From Holothuria scabra (Eukaryota > Echinodermata > Holothuroidea > Aspidochirotida > Holothuriidae): 64,000 nt of DNA. Shown here piece by piece: positions 1-11,042 of this stretch. The position numbers and the translations under genes were made by a program. The DNA is taken from the NCBI GenBank assembly GCA_037179385.1, contig CM074179.1:71819683-71883682 (forward strand), read 5' to 3'. Within the stretch, counting starts at the first letter, position 1, and each line of letters begins with the position of its first letter. Below the pieces are notes generated by a model. That model ran no database searches, was not told the origin of the DNA, and saw only the letters and a program-made list of their open reading frames with translations.

Positions 1-1350
1 GAGAATATAATGATTACAATTATCAACCACCCTCCCAGAAACAGTTGATCCTGCGCCTGAATTTCCTCTCTTGGTATGCACCAGATGTGCCAGATGTGCC
101 ATTTTAAGATGAAAAATTGCAAAGCTCACAACCATATGGGAGGGGCCCCCTCCAATGCCCACCCCCTTCTGCTACTTCGTGGCCTCGTCCACAACAATTT
201 CCTCACCCACATGTTCTAGTTTAAAAACGCACCCCCTTTGACAAAAGCTGGTTACGGCCCTGCCTCAGGCCAAGACCCCCACCCTGCCGGCCTCACGCTA
301 CTAATCCTTGAAGCAACCCCCATATTCGTAACAATAATAGATAACGTCCCCTACTTCGGTCCGAATGTGTGCTGCTCTGAAATTTTTCTTTTTGGTACAC
401 GTGCGCAAGATCTTTGTGTTCGAAATGTAACAAAACTGCCCACAATGAAATCGAGGGTGTTATAACTACGATCTATTATTTTTGAGACTGCAGACTTTGG
501 ATTTGAAAATGACATGTTACAAGATGCAGAATGTAGCGATGGGTAACATTATTAAAATACCGTTCAGCTACCCTATGAATAAGATACTTGAATAATATGT
601 AGATTAAACATAAAAATAATCGGCGAGCGAGTGTCTTTTTTTGTCCAGATTAAAGACATTTACGCGACGTTAATAATGATCTTCCTCTTTACGTGAAATC
701 TAGTGCAGCCTTTCATTAAGCATGAACTGAAAGCGGGCCACGCTTGTCTTGGCCGCAACAAACGAAGTTTTCGAATCCAAACCCAGTTACTTATGTTTTG
801 TACTTAATATTCATTGCCTGTCTCATTCCCATGAACTTAATTGATAAAGTGGCTGCATACCTGGTTAGACAAAGGCTTTAAAATTTGGGGCCACGTCGAC
901 CCCAAACCAACTTTTCTTTAACCAACTCAGCCGGCCCAAGTCATGTCATCCCCACATCAAATAGGTCCCCAGCCCGAGTCGTCCTTATACCAACTAGAGC
1001 AGTATCAGTATGATAAATCATGACACACGTAAGTCTATATCATTTTCGAGACAAGGGAAAGCAACATCCTCCAGGAATTGTGAAAAGGAGGGAGAAGAAA
1101 GTGTAAAATTCTGTGAAATCTTACCAACTTCAGATGGGCGACACACATCCTATGCATAAGTGGAGACACAAATTGTTTGTTCTTTGCTGAATTTTGATGC
1201 ACCATGCCCATTTATTTTCCAATCTCACGTTTTTTTTTTCTTTTTATCTCATAAACAAATTGTGATTAAGCAGGTCAGGTCACGTGACACGGTTGTGTAT
1301 CCGTCCAGCATTATCTGAACACGCAGATCATAGGAAGAAAAATATACTCA
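1..1350. other. No gene recognised
   Basis: AT-rich sequence with short open frames only (the longest, 238-465, has a non-ATG start and no recognisable motif). I see no splice-flanked coding segment, tRNA or repeat boundary here. Confidence 0.5.
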
Positions 1351-1373
1351 AAATTTTATTTAATTTTAATTTT

Positions 1374-1670
1374 ATCTCATCTCATCTCATCTCGTCTCGT
1401 CTCGTCTCGTCTCGTCTCGTCTCATTCCATTTTATTTTATTTTATTTTATTTTATTTTATTTTATTTTATTTTATTTTATTTTATTTTATTTTATTTTAT
1501 TTTATTTTATTTTATTTTATTTTATTTTATTTTATTTTTATTTTATTTTATTTTATTTTATTTTATTTTATTTTATTTTATTTTATTTTATTTTATTTTA
1601 TTTTATTTTATTTTATTTTATTTTATTTTATTTTATTTTATTTATTTTATTTTATTTATTTTATTATTTT
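1374..1670. repeat. Compound pentanucleotide microsatellite, (TCTCA/TCTCG)n then (TTTTA)n
   Basis: About 50 bp of TCTCA and TCTCG units pass directly into roughly 240 bp of almost pure TTTTA units, kept mostly in the same 5-bp register. It abuts the 5' end of the LINE at 1671. An apparent 133-residue frame running through it is an artefact of the repeat. A matching TTTTA array lies on the 3' side of the LINE, so this looks like the left half of a pre-existing array split by the insertion. Confidence 0.95.
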
Positions 1671-1819
1671 GGGACGAGCCTGTGATGGCGGCGTAACAAC
1701 ATCCTTTGTCGTTGGGCTCCAGAATTTTCATCTAAAATTCGACCTTCAGATATTCAGTTGAGATTGCAGGTTAGTGCCACTTATTTTTGGACCCTCGTTC
1801 TACACCTTTAATTGTGAAA

Positions 1820-2611
1820 ATGCCTGCTGGCAGGCCTAAAGGCAGTCTAGGAAAGAAAAAACGAGGAGAGATGGCTTCGCAAGGAACCTTACGTAGGCTA
1901 GGCTCTAGCCTAACAAATACTCGACGTGGCAGTAGGGAATCTGCTAATGAGGAAAGCGGTGATAGCGAGGAAGAATACATGACTGAGACTCTGGCTACAT
2001 CCCTCGATAATGCGATGGCTGAAATCAACAAACAGCTCCAGAAAATCAGAAAAGATTTTGCTGAAGCCATCGCCGACCACGATAAAATACTGGAAGGCCT
2101 AAAAAAGGAGAATTTAGAACTGAAAGCCAAATGTGAAAATCTGGAAACCAGGGTTGCAACCTTAGAAGAATCCCAGGTAACTCATTCTGACTTAATAAAC
2201 AAGCAAGAACGTTTTTCACGACGGAATAATTTTCGTATTGTTGGCCTGAAAACGGAAAGTGATGAAGACCCGATAAAGTTGGCCTCAGAGGTGATTACCA
2301 AAATTGGAATTCCCAATTGTAAAATAGAAAGGGCCCATCGGGATGGCAGAAATGTGTCAGGAAGAGACAGACACCTTCTAGTTAAACTCTCTTACTACCA
2401 AGATAAGGTAACAATTATGAAAAACGCCAGACAAAGTCTTTCAAATGAGAGTTTTTATGTGATTGATGACCTAACTAAGATGGACTTAAAAGAAAAGAGA
2501 AAATGGTCTCAGATGGTCGGTCAATTATTTCACCAAGGAACTAAGTTAAGATTTTTTGGAGGTTGCTGGAGACAAGCGAATGGCAAGCCCTACGCATTCC
2601 CAGCATTGTGA
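1820..2611 (+). CDS. LINE ORF1 protein (L1 ORF1p-like RNA-binding chaperone), 263 aa
   Basis: In L1-type elements ORF1p binds the element's own RNA as a coiled-coil trimer and acts as a nucleic-acid chaperone in the RNP. I start at the ATG at 1820 because the open frame upstream begins with a non-ATG codon. The N-terminus is short and basic (MPAGRPKGSLGKKKRG). A heptad-rich acidic/basic coiled coil follows at about residues 60-130 (MAEINKQLQKIRKDF..., then LKKENLELKAKCENLETRV). Next comes ERFSRRNNFRIVGL, the characteristic start of the L1 ORF1 RRM region, and then a basic C-terminal domain (about 190-263). The frame is unbroken and of a plausible length for a compact ORF1. ORF2 begins 381 bp downstream. 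Being intact while ORF2 has one homopolymer slip suggests a young copy. Confidence 0.85.
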   Translation: MPAGRPKGSLGKKKRGEMASQGTLRRLGSSLTNTRRGSRESANEESGDSEEEYMTETLATSLDNAMAEINKQLQKIRKDFAEAIADHDKILEGLKKENLELKAKCENLETRVATLEESQVTHSDLINKQERFSRRNNFRIVGLKTESDEDPIKLASEVITKIGIPNCKIERAHRDGRNVSGRDRHLLVKLSYYQDKVTIMKNARQSLSNESFYVIDDLTKMDLKEKRKWSQMVGQLFHQGTKLRFFGGCWRQANGKPYAFPAL

Positions 2612-2992
2612 GATCTGTCTGTCTTTCGGATTGCCTAATTTTTCCTGATTTCCATTTTTCATCTCTTTTGGACTATGGCCGCTTGACAACTCAGAAAGGT
2701 CGCTTTTTTCTAGTACTTTTCAGTATGAGCCCATACACAGCTCCATCATGCCCGACGTTTTCGACATGCTTGTATGCCGAACTGTTTCATCGGATAACCT
2801 TTTTATTGTCTTCTTTTTTTGGATTTGTCTTTCTTTATCCGATTGGATTGACTTTTCTTTTCTTTCTTTGTTAACCTCCGTGCGAAAATTTTATGTCTTT
2901 TTGTCTGCGATATCTGTCATCAGAACGTGTTTTAATCACTCATTTGTCAATGGCCCTAAACTTTGTTATCCTGTGCACTGTCAGTTTTATTC

Positions 2993-5900
2993 ATGTCAAC
3001 AGACTTGAAAGTAATCTCATTTAATGCAAGAGGGCTAAGACAGGCAAAGAAGAGGAGACAGTTATTCACTTATTTGCACAAACGCAATGCTGACATAGTC
3101 TTACTGCAGGAAACCCACAGCTGTTTAGAGGATATAAAGTACTGGACTTATGAATGGGGGGGATCGATCATCTTTTCTCATGGATCAACTACTAGTCGAG
3201 GGGTATGCGTACTGCTCAATCCTAGATTAACGTTCAAAATACTTAAACAGGATGTTTGTCCACATGGACGCTACATTGTAATGGATATTAGCATTCAGCA
3301 ACATATTCTTACCGTTGTTCGCATTTATGCCCCTAACATGGACAGCCCAGATTTTTTTTATTGACATATCAAATAAGTTAAATCGTTTTGATTGTGAAAT
3401 TATAATCTGTGGAGGAGATTTGAACTTAGTTTTCAACTTGGATATCGACAAAATCGGCGGTAATGCAAGAACCAACTTCAGAGCAAGAGAAGCATGCCTA
3501 GACCTAATGAATACCCATGATCTTGTTGACATTTGGAGGGAGAAAAACCCACTGGTTAAAAACTTCACTTGGAGTTCTAATATAACGCCCGGAATTCACT
3601 GCCGTTTGGATTATTTTCTTATTTCAAGACATATCGATCATTGTGTAGAGGACGTTGTGTTCTCGCCAGGTTTACAGTCAGACCATTCCTTTATTTCTTT
3701 TTCTTTTCGTACTTATTCTGTAAAAAGGGGCCCTGGCTTCTGGAAAATTAATAATTCTCTTATGAATGATTCAAGTTACATTCAACTAATAAATGATCTG
3801 ATCCTTCAGGAAGTAGACAGCACTGGTACATTAAATCCCTCTGCTCGTTGGGAACTGCTCAAGTATAACATTCGTGCTGCTACTATTAAGTATTCTAAAT
3901 TGTTAGCGAATCAAAAACGTGCCAAGGAAAAGGAACTTATCAATAGGATCGCGAAACTCGAACAAATGTTATATGTAAATGAATGTGCGGTCACAAGAAG
4001 CTTGCTCAAAGAGGCTCAAAATGAGCTCTTACTGTATTATAATTATAAACTTCAAGGCACAATCATTAGGTCTCGTGCGAGGTGGGTAGAGGAAGGTGAG
4101 AAAAATACAAAATATTTTTTAAATTTGGAAAAAAGAAACAAATCTTTCAATTCAATTCAAGCTCTCCAGAAAACAGATAGTCCTTTTTTGATTTCATCTA
4201 GTGATAAGATTCTCTTGGAGATAAAAACTTTTTATGAGGGCCTTTATAGGTCCAACGATTGTGTCCCCGATCCCTTTTTTACTGATATCCCAAGTACTGA
4301 TACTGATGATGTTGATTTTGAGTCCTGTGAGGGTGAGCTTACATTGACGGAATGCAATAATGCTCTTTCTTCAATGAAAAATGATAAGTCCCCAGGCTGC
4401 GATGGCCTCTCCGTTAACTTTTATAAAACTTTTTGGCACTCTATTGGTAAGATTGTGTTAGATTCGTTAAATTATGGTTATTTTAGAGGGGAACTTTCAC
4501 CTGAACAAACTAGAGGTATTGTTACCTTAATTTTAAAGCCAAACAAGGATCGTACATTGCTACAAAATTACCGCCCCATTACTCTTCTGAATACGGACTA
4601 TAAAATTGGAGCAAAGGCGATCGCCACAAGACTTAAAAATATCATTCAAAAACTTATTGGCCCCCAACAAACGGGATTTTTGAAAAACAGATTTATTGGT
4701 GAGAATATAAGGTTCGTATTGGATCTCATTGACTTTTTTAGGCAAAAGGATATTCCCGGCTTTCTACTGCTAGTGGACTTCGAGAAAGCGTTTGATAGAA
4801 TTGAATGGCCTTTTATTCATAGAACCCTTGATTTCTTTAAGTTTGGGGTAAGTTTAAAAAATTGGATTAAAGTTTTTTACAATAAGAGTACTACTGCCAT
4901 TTGTAATAATGGGTATTCTACAGGATTTTTCCCCACTTATAGGGGAGTACGTCAAGGGTGTCCTCTGAGCCCGTACCTATTTCTTCTTGTTGCCGAGATT
5001 CTGGCTTTGAAAATTAAGGTGAATGACAATATTAAAGGAATTAAAATATGTAACCAGGAAATAAAACTAATGCAATATGCTGACGACACAACTATATTTC
5101 TTGATGGTAGTAGAACTTCTGTGATTCAAACTCTATGTACTTTTAAGTTATTAAAGGAGGCTTCCGGCTTATCCATTAATCTGGGCAAGTCGAATTTATT
5201 TCCTTTAGGCTCATACATTAGAGCTATTCCTTTTTCTATCGATGACTTAAACATCAATATTACTTATGGACCAGTCCAAGTCCTTGGTATTTCTTTTACA
5301 AGTGAGGGAGGTAATGATCTGTTCAGATTAAACTATATGCCCAAATTGTCCCGGCTCAAAAGTTGTTTGAATGCATGGGCTACCAGAGACTTGACGCCAA
5401 TTGGCCGTACTATTATTCTTAAGACTTTTGCCCTGTCTCAACTTGTTTATCTTTTTCAGGTCTTGCCAAATCCACCACATCACTTTATTAAAGAGCTAGA
5501 AAAAATAATTTATAATTTTATTTGGGGAGGTAATCCTGACAAAATTAAACGTTCTACTATTATTAATACCATCAGTGACGGAGGTTTGAAAGTTACACAT
5601 GTGCCATCTTTCATTAAAAGTTTAAAATGTACTTGGATCAAACGTTACTGCAGTGAGACTCCAGGTAACTGGAAATTATTTTTTGATCTGTATTTAAAAC
5701 CATTTGGCAACAGTTTCATATTCCAATGCAATTACCACAGTAAGGATATCCAAGTAGTTAATAATGTTTTCATCCGACAAGTGTTAGAAGCATGGAGTGA
5801 GACAGTGTTTACAAGACCGGTTGATAATTTTGGTAGCCAAATCATTTGGAATAATCACTTCATTCGTATCGATAATAATCTTGTTATGTCTAAGAATCTT

Positions 5901-6506
5901 TTTGCTAAAAATGTCATATATGTTAGTGACTTATTTGACCATGATAATATACCTTTAACGTTTGAGCAATTCAAAAATGCCTTTGGGGTTGAGTCTTTTC
6001 CATTCACACTTTATCATGGATTGATTAATGCAATTCCGCAAACTTGGAAAAGATCCCATTGTGTAGGAAGTATGTCACTGAATGGAACTATCGATTTTCT
6101 TGATAAAGTTTGTCAGTGTACCTCAGCCTCTCAAGTCATTTACTCCAGGCTCATAAACCGATTCACTAAAACCCCAACATCTAGGATTAAATGGCAGAGT
6201 CAATTTAATACTTTAACGGATAATGATTGGTTTAGAATTTTCAGAATGCCCCATCTCACTGTTTCAGAGGCTAAACTCAGATATTTTCAATTTAAATTCT
6301 TACATAGGATTATTGCTACAAACAGACTACTTTACTTAATGAAAAAAACTGATTCAGATTTGTGTTCCTTTTGTGGTGCGAAAGTGGAGACCCTTGAGCA
6401 TCTTTTTTGGGAGTGTAATTTTACTGCTTCTTTCATTTTGGATGTTGAAGCATGTGTGCTTAAAAAACAATTTTGCTTTTCTAAAAGAGATATCTTTTTT
6501 GGCTAG
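2993..6506 (+). pseudogene. LINE ORF2 (endonuclease-reverse transcriptase), one frameshift
   Basis: ORF2p nicks the target DNA and reverse-transcribes the element RNA from that nick. The start is the ATG at 2993 (MSTDLKVISFNARGL). Endonuclease motifs follow in order: LQETH (about residue 38), RIYAPN (110), GGDLN (140), RLDYFL (near 205) and SDHS (229). Reverse-transcriptase motifs are PGCDGLSVNFYK (about 468), LLLVDFEKAFDR (592), RQGCPLSPY (653) and the catalytic YADD (about 695, nt 5076). A C-terminal zinc knuckle CSFCGAKVETLEHLFWEC (C-X2-C-X8-H-X4-C) lies near 1124-1141. Total length is about 1,170 codons. The reading frame changes inside an 8-T run at 3352-3359, where 7 T would keep one frame; everything else is open. 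The stop comes soon after the zinc knuckle, earlier than in the related copy at 62.1-63.7 kb. It may be a real mutation or a homopolymer sequencing error. Confidence 0.88.
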
Positions 6507-6619
6507 TAATAGAATGTAAATATTGTATATATGGAAAGATCATATCATGTTTTTGAGTTCAATCGTGTTAAAAAATGAAACAAAAGAATGAAATACACGA
6601 AGGAAAAAAGAAAAAAAAA

Positions 6620-6700
6620 TATTTTATTTTATTTTATTTTATTTTATTTTATTTTATTTTATTTTATTTTATTTTATTTTATTTTATTTCATTTTATTTC
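6620..6700. repeat. (TTTTA)n microsatellite, right flank of the LINE
   Basis: About 70 bp of TTTTA units with TTTTC variants at the distal end. It is the same unit as the 1430-1670 array, on the same strand, immediately beyond the LINE's A-rich tail. Confidence 0.9.
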
Positions 6701-7218
6701 TTAATTTCTTCCTTTTTTCTATTTGTTGAACCAAGATGATATTAATACTCTCTGAATTAAAATACCATTTTCCTTTTTCCAACAGCCGAAAAATGTATTG
6801 GTACATGCTATTGTTGTTTTGTCAACAATGTAGGTTGTCGACGAACTGTATACAGCCATAGAAACCGCTTTGCACGTGGATGTAAGCACACGATGGAGGA
6901 ATGCTGGAACACGTGTCACATTTCTGGTACAAATGCATACATTTCTATCAAAGGATAATAAATATTACCATTCTAAGTACTTAACATCCAGAAATGGAAA
7001 TTGAGGGCACACGTTTTCAACGAAATACGCAGTTTGACAAATTTTTTCTAAGCCATGACTAATTTTGTCTTTTAAATACCAATCTTTAGTCCTGTTTTCC
7101 AAAAGCTAAAACATTTTATAAATTTACATTTTCTAATATCAAAACGTGTATGTAGCTAAGAAAATATAATAGAATTCACGATCACATGCCTAGCACCTTC
7201 GGTAATATTTAATACCAC
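6701..7218. other. No gene recognised
   Basis: AT-rich spacer between the LINE and the hAT-type element. It holds one short minus-strand open frame (6719-6919) without recognisable motifs. Confidence 0.5.
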
Positions 7219-7226
7219 CTTCAGGA

Positions 7227-7600
7227 CAGTGGCGGAGCTAGGGATTTTGGTCAAAGAGGGCGAAAATGGTCTGCAGGGGCGCTTCGAAGGAGTAAATACC
7301 CTGAGCCTCAGCACGATCGAAGCCACGGCTTTTCATGCTTTCCATTTGATTTTCCGCACCAGGTAGACGAATTCTATGCCATTTCTCAACAGCAAGTTTT
7401 TCTATCAAAATATGTTTAAATTTACTATCCATGATCCTCCTTAGAAGAAAATTCGGGGTGGGGCTCCGGAAGAAAATTTTGGCCCAGAATGACTCTCAGA
7501 TCGCTGGAAATGGCATCTTTAAAGCCTATTTACAGCATGTAAGTAAGGAAAACACTGGTTGAACCGATAAGAAATGTTGATGTTAATTTTTCTTCGTCTG

Positions 7601-7631
<31 letters not shown>

Positions 7632-8759
7632 TTCGTTTTTTCAGGTTTTATATTTTACAGGGGAGGGTAAGTTCCCCCTTGTCCCTACCTGCTGACGCCC
7701 ATGTTTCTATCCTTTTCTTTCACATTCTAGTATGGAGGCGGTCATTACATTTTGTGTTATTGACGGGCCTTGATTTAAGATTTTAATGTAATAATGGGCT
7801 ACTTTGTGAAGGTAAAGATTAAACCTGCTGGAGCTAAATGGCAAGCAATCTTACAGGGGGAAAAAGTTATGGAAATTAACCACCGTTTGGTGTACATTTT
7901 TTGGCATCTGGAAATCAAGATATGTGCACGAAGAAACATCAATTGACGTAATTTACATCATGTGACCGCTCTGAAGTGGCCATTAATTAAGTACATTGAA
8001 AGAAATAGCCAAGAAAAAATGTCTCCTTGGCTCTCTAGATACCGAATTCATAATAAATAAAAGTAGCCTAAACCTAGGCTTTTTAGATGGAATTTTCTGG
8101 CGTTTGAGACCACGAAAGTACAGAAACAGGCATTTTTATTGGATTATCGTGCAGTGTCAGAAACAGCCATTTGTCATGAGAATGGTCACTTAAAGAAAAG
8201 CAAAATGGAACTGCTCATTTAAACCCTCAAATAATTACCACTGGGATAACAGTTTTATTTCTACTTTATTTTAACCTGAATGTTCTCTTTAAATGATTTG
8301 GAAAAATGTTGTGGAAGATATTTTTGGTTTCCTTGTGAACTCCTTTAATTGTCTATGTTGACAATTTTTACCGACAACAAGAGGGCTATTTGCGCTGCAA
8401 TTTTTTGCGCCCTTTGCAAAATCTAATATTGCCCGGAAGGGTGAATTTAATGTCAGTCGGTGTATTTTGTAAGCTTAGAACCACGTTTGGTATGGAAACA
8501 ATTAACTTCGCACAGCGACGACCTTCAGTAGTGCGTATAAAGCATGAAGATACGCTTCGGGAAAACCTATCCCTACAAAAGACCTTTTCATCAGAATAAA
8601 GTGCAGATAGTACAGTTACTGGTGGCTGTTTGAGCATTTTTTATATGTGGACCATAAAACAACAATGTCTTTTGCCAATAATGGTGCAAAAGTTAAGTAT
8701 GTTAAAAACCTAAAAAAGGCGCCAACAGACGGGGTGAACATATGGCAGCTCCGCCACTG
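7227..8759. mobile_element. Non-autonomous hAT-type DNA transposon, 1,533 bp
   Basis: The left end CAGTGGCGGAGCTAGGG and the inverted right end share 13 identical terminal bases (CAGTGGCGGAGCT). The element is flanked by a perfect 8-bp direct repeat, CTTCAGGA, at 7219-7226 and 8760-8767. An 8-bp TSD with CAG...CTG termini is the hallmark of hAT transposons. The interior has only short frames (for example 7238-7432 minus, 8386-8637 minus) with no transposase or BED-finger motif that I can see, so it would need a transposase in trans. It carries a T23 run near 7601 and GCGC-rich words near 8390-8420. Confidence 0.88.
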
Positions 8760-8862
8760 CTTCAGGATACGTGTTACGTTAGGTGTTGTGAATCTTTAAA
8801 GCGCGAAATTACATGAATATTGCTGACCGAGAAATTCTAAGCTGCAATCCAATTGATCTCAG

Positions 8863-9047
8863 CAGTGTTGTAACAAGTCACGACTCGAGTCACTTCCTCT
8901 CAAAATGATAGTGACACGACAGAATTTAGAAGTAATTTCCCTATTGAAATAGTACAGTGACTCGTGCCAATGACTCGACTCGAATCACTTAAAAGTTTGA
9001 AAACTGGTGACTTGAGTCACTAATTTAGTGACTCGATTAAAACACTG
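8863..9047. mobile_element. hAT-type MITE, 185 bp, rich in CGAGTCAC words
   Basis: Terminal inverted repeats begin CAGTGTTGTAA at the left and CAGTGTTTTAA inverted at the right. The flanking 8-mers GATCTCAG (8855-8862) and GGTCTCAG (9048-9055) match at 7 of 8 positions. The interior is packed with GACTCGAGTCAC-like words on both strands. No coding capacity. It lies about 100 bp from the larger hAT-type element but has different termini. Confidence 0.75.
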
Positions 9048-9055
9048 GGTCTCAG

Positions 9056-9710
9056 TACATTTTGTAAAGAATTATGTAAGTAACCCAAAGTTAAATAATT
9101 TCGGGCACTCCTATTTGAGGGGAATTGAGGGGATTGTATCTTAAAATGATCACATCAGCATAGGTTTATTTGGCTTGTGTGATATGTCACGTTCGTGTTG
9201 AATGCTACTGTGTGAGTCAACCTCTAGCAGCAATAATGCAGGTCTCTTTAAATAATAAAGTAAAAATTTGTTTATATTAGTTTACAAGCTATGAATATAA
9301 TTTAAAATAAATAAAAGGTCAGGGGTTGTGCACCCTTACCACATCCTCTATACGGGCTTGTTAGAGTCCCAATGCACTTTTTTTTTTGAAAAGTTGTCAC
9401 GTTGGCTTAATATTCATTTTTTAAGTAAATTTGAATCAGTACCGCGGTATTCATACGAGACAATTTCGGTAAAATGTAAGATTGCTATCAAAAGTGGCGT
9501 AGCTAAAAAAATTTTCATGTGGGGGAAATTTGGGATGTTGCAATTAATGTGTCGGTGATATATCTATTTGCTTGGGCAGTTTGTTCATTTGATCACCAGC
9601 GTCGTCAGCCTCGAAGGCGTTTGGGAAACCTTCATGAAAACTCGTCGACCACTCCCCTGACTGGGATTTGGAGTATCCATATTTTGTTATCTGCCCGAGT
9701 AATCCCGATC
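9056..9710. other. No gene recognised
   Basis: AT-rich spacer. The word GGCGTAGCT near 9496 recalls the hAT-type termini elsewhere in the window, but I find no partner end or TSD. Confidence 0.4.
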
Positions 9711-10121
9711 ATGACTGTTAACTGTATAGATACACATCAGTACGCTATGCGTTTGCAACACCCAGAATGCATTCTTAGCCAACTACACGCAACTACATCA
9801 TTCTCAGATTCCCCACTCTGCGCACAACCATGTATGCCCTTAACTGTGACAGTTAAACAAGGCTATAGGTTACTCCAATCATGGATGGCAAAATATTATC
9901 TTCGCTTTACCGGGCTGCTTTTAAACTTGCTCAATGTATACGTTAGTTATTCTAGTGCAGTATCATCATTAAATGGAATAGGAAGTGACATAATGCATAA
10001 AGCAACAATTCTTTACCATGACCTACATCCCCCAAATCCACTTCAAGGCAAAAATCCGAAGATTTCTCATCAAATCATAACATATCTGATTTGCAAAAGA
10101 AAAGCTATCGTACAATTGTGA
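9711..10121 (+). CDS. Unidentified ORF, 136 aa
   Basis: I do not recognise this protein. The open frame runs about 200 codons back to 9519 but only from a GTG; the first ATG is at 9711 (MTVNCIDTHQYAMRL). It contains a hydrophobic stretch (LRFTGLLLNLLNVYV, about residues 69-83) that could be a membrane segment, and a basic tail. In AT-rich DNA an open run this long is uncommon but not impossible by chance. There is no splice evidence, no homologous copy in the window and no recognisable motif. It could be a relic exon or a chance frame. Confidence 0.2.
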   Translation: MTVNCIDTHQYAMRLQHPECILSQLHATTSFSDSPLCAQPCMPLTVTVKQGYRLLQSWMAKYYLRFTGLLLNLLNVYVSYSSAVSSLNGIGSDIMHKATILYHDLHPPNPLQGKNPKISHQIITYLICKRKAIVQL

Positions 10122-10609
10122 GTCACTTACGAAGAAAACTATTGAAACGAAATTATTGAAGACTGTCTACTATTGAAGTTGCTACTTATAGCACCTACAT
10201 CACAACAGTACCATTGCACTATCCATACTCTCGGATAGCGAGAGAATAATTTGAAGACTAATAACTAAATATCCAAATAGAGCTGAAAATACATCGTGAA
10301 GTGTCGATATGGTCATTAATATATCTTTGGCGCAGGGATTTATAGGGGAATAGGCTGCATCACGTTCCCTCCACCAGTTTTCATGGGACAATATATCCCC
10401 GCATTCCGCAGGATTGTCGCCCTGTTTCTACGACTAGGCCTGTGGACTTTAAACTGGTTAGAGTTCGAGTCGTAAGGAAACTACGAAAGCGGGCCATTTC
10501 ATTTATGTGAATCGTCCCTCTAGAGATTTTTGTTGCCAATAACAACCCGAGTTAAGGAAACTGTGTTTCCCGTGCCCAGTTTCTGCCTGCCCAGGATTGC
10601 CAGTTTTAA
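10122..10609. other. No gene recognised
   Basis: Unique-looking AT-rich sequence before the duplicated block. Only short open frames (for example 10200-10391 minus). Confidence 0.4.
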
Positions 10610-11042
10610 GATGTTCTTGGAAGTAAAAGAAGGCGTCTTGTGAATAGTTTATATAGCCTACAAAAATGCAAGTCTGATATATACTGTAACATTCTAAAAT
10701 CGAATAAAATAATATGCTGATCGTGGTGTTGCAACGAGGCCCAATGAAAATAAATACAAATGAGAGGAAAATTCGTTTCTTGGTGGGGCGGAACCTGTTA
10801 TGAGCGATGTAGTACCCAATTGTGTATTGAGTGCTGGGGCACCGTTCGAGTTTGAGAGATAAGGAGTGGAGCACACCGTAATAGATAGCACGTTAAATAT
10901 GTCTTCCTGTCAGAAATACGGTCCAGCTGAGCGCCATCATCAATTGCGAAGCGTTACAGAACGTTTTGGAAAAGCACAACCCTTTAGCTGGAAATGGATT
11001 TCACAAAACTTATTAGCATAATTTACGTAGTCGCTATTTTTA
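10610..11042. repeat. Duplication unit A, right-hand tail only (A0)
   Basis: Aligns by eye with 19,420-19,818 and 26,120-26,520. The shared words include ATAGCCTACAAAAATGCAA and GTGCTGATCGTGGTGTTGC-like sequence. It ends at TTTATTTTGC, where unit B begins at once. This is the distal ~0.4 kb of an A unit whose main body is absent here. Confidence 0.8.

Larger units (their letters stand above)
1671..6620 (+). mobile_element. Near full-length L1/Tx1-like non-LTR retrotransposon (LINE)
   Basis: Two consecutive ORFs on the plus strand: a coiled-coil ORF1 (1820-2611) and an endonuclease plus reverse transcriptase ORF2 (2993-6506). They are separated by a 381-bp spacer and followed by a ~110-bp 3' UTR ending in an A-rich tract (6590-6620). 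The 5' edge is sharp, where the TTTTA array gives way to GGGACGAGCC at 1671. The 3' edge runs from the A-rich tail straight back into TTTTA units. Any target-site duplication is hidden in the microsatellite. Assignment to the L1/Tx1 group rests on the ORF1 type, an AP-endonuclease at the ORF2 N-terminus and a C-terminal CCHC motif; it is not a phylogenetic placement. Confidence 0.9.

Noticed and set aside
1284..1685. 133-residue open frame rich in Phe, Ile, Leu and Tyr
   Set aside because: It is the translation of the TTTTA microsatellite; any frame of such an array is open.
1771..2130. 119-codon minus-strand ORF
   Set aside because: Shadow of the LINE ORF1 coding sequence on the opposite strand.
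3227..3568. 113-codon minus-strand ORF
   Set aside because: Shadow of the LINE ORF2 endonuclease region.
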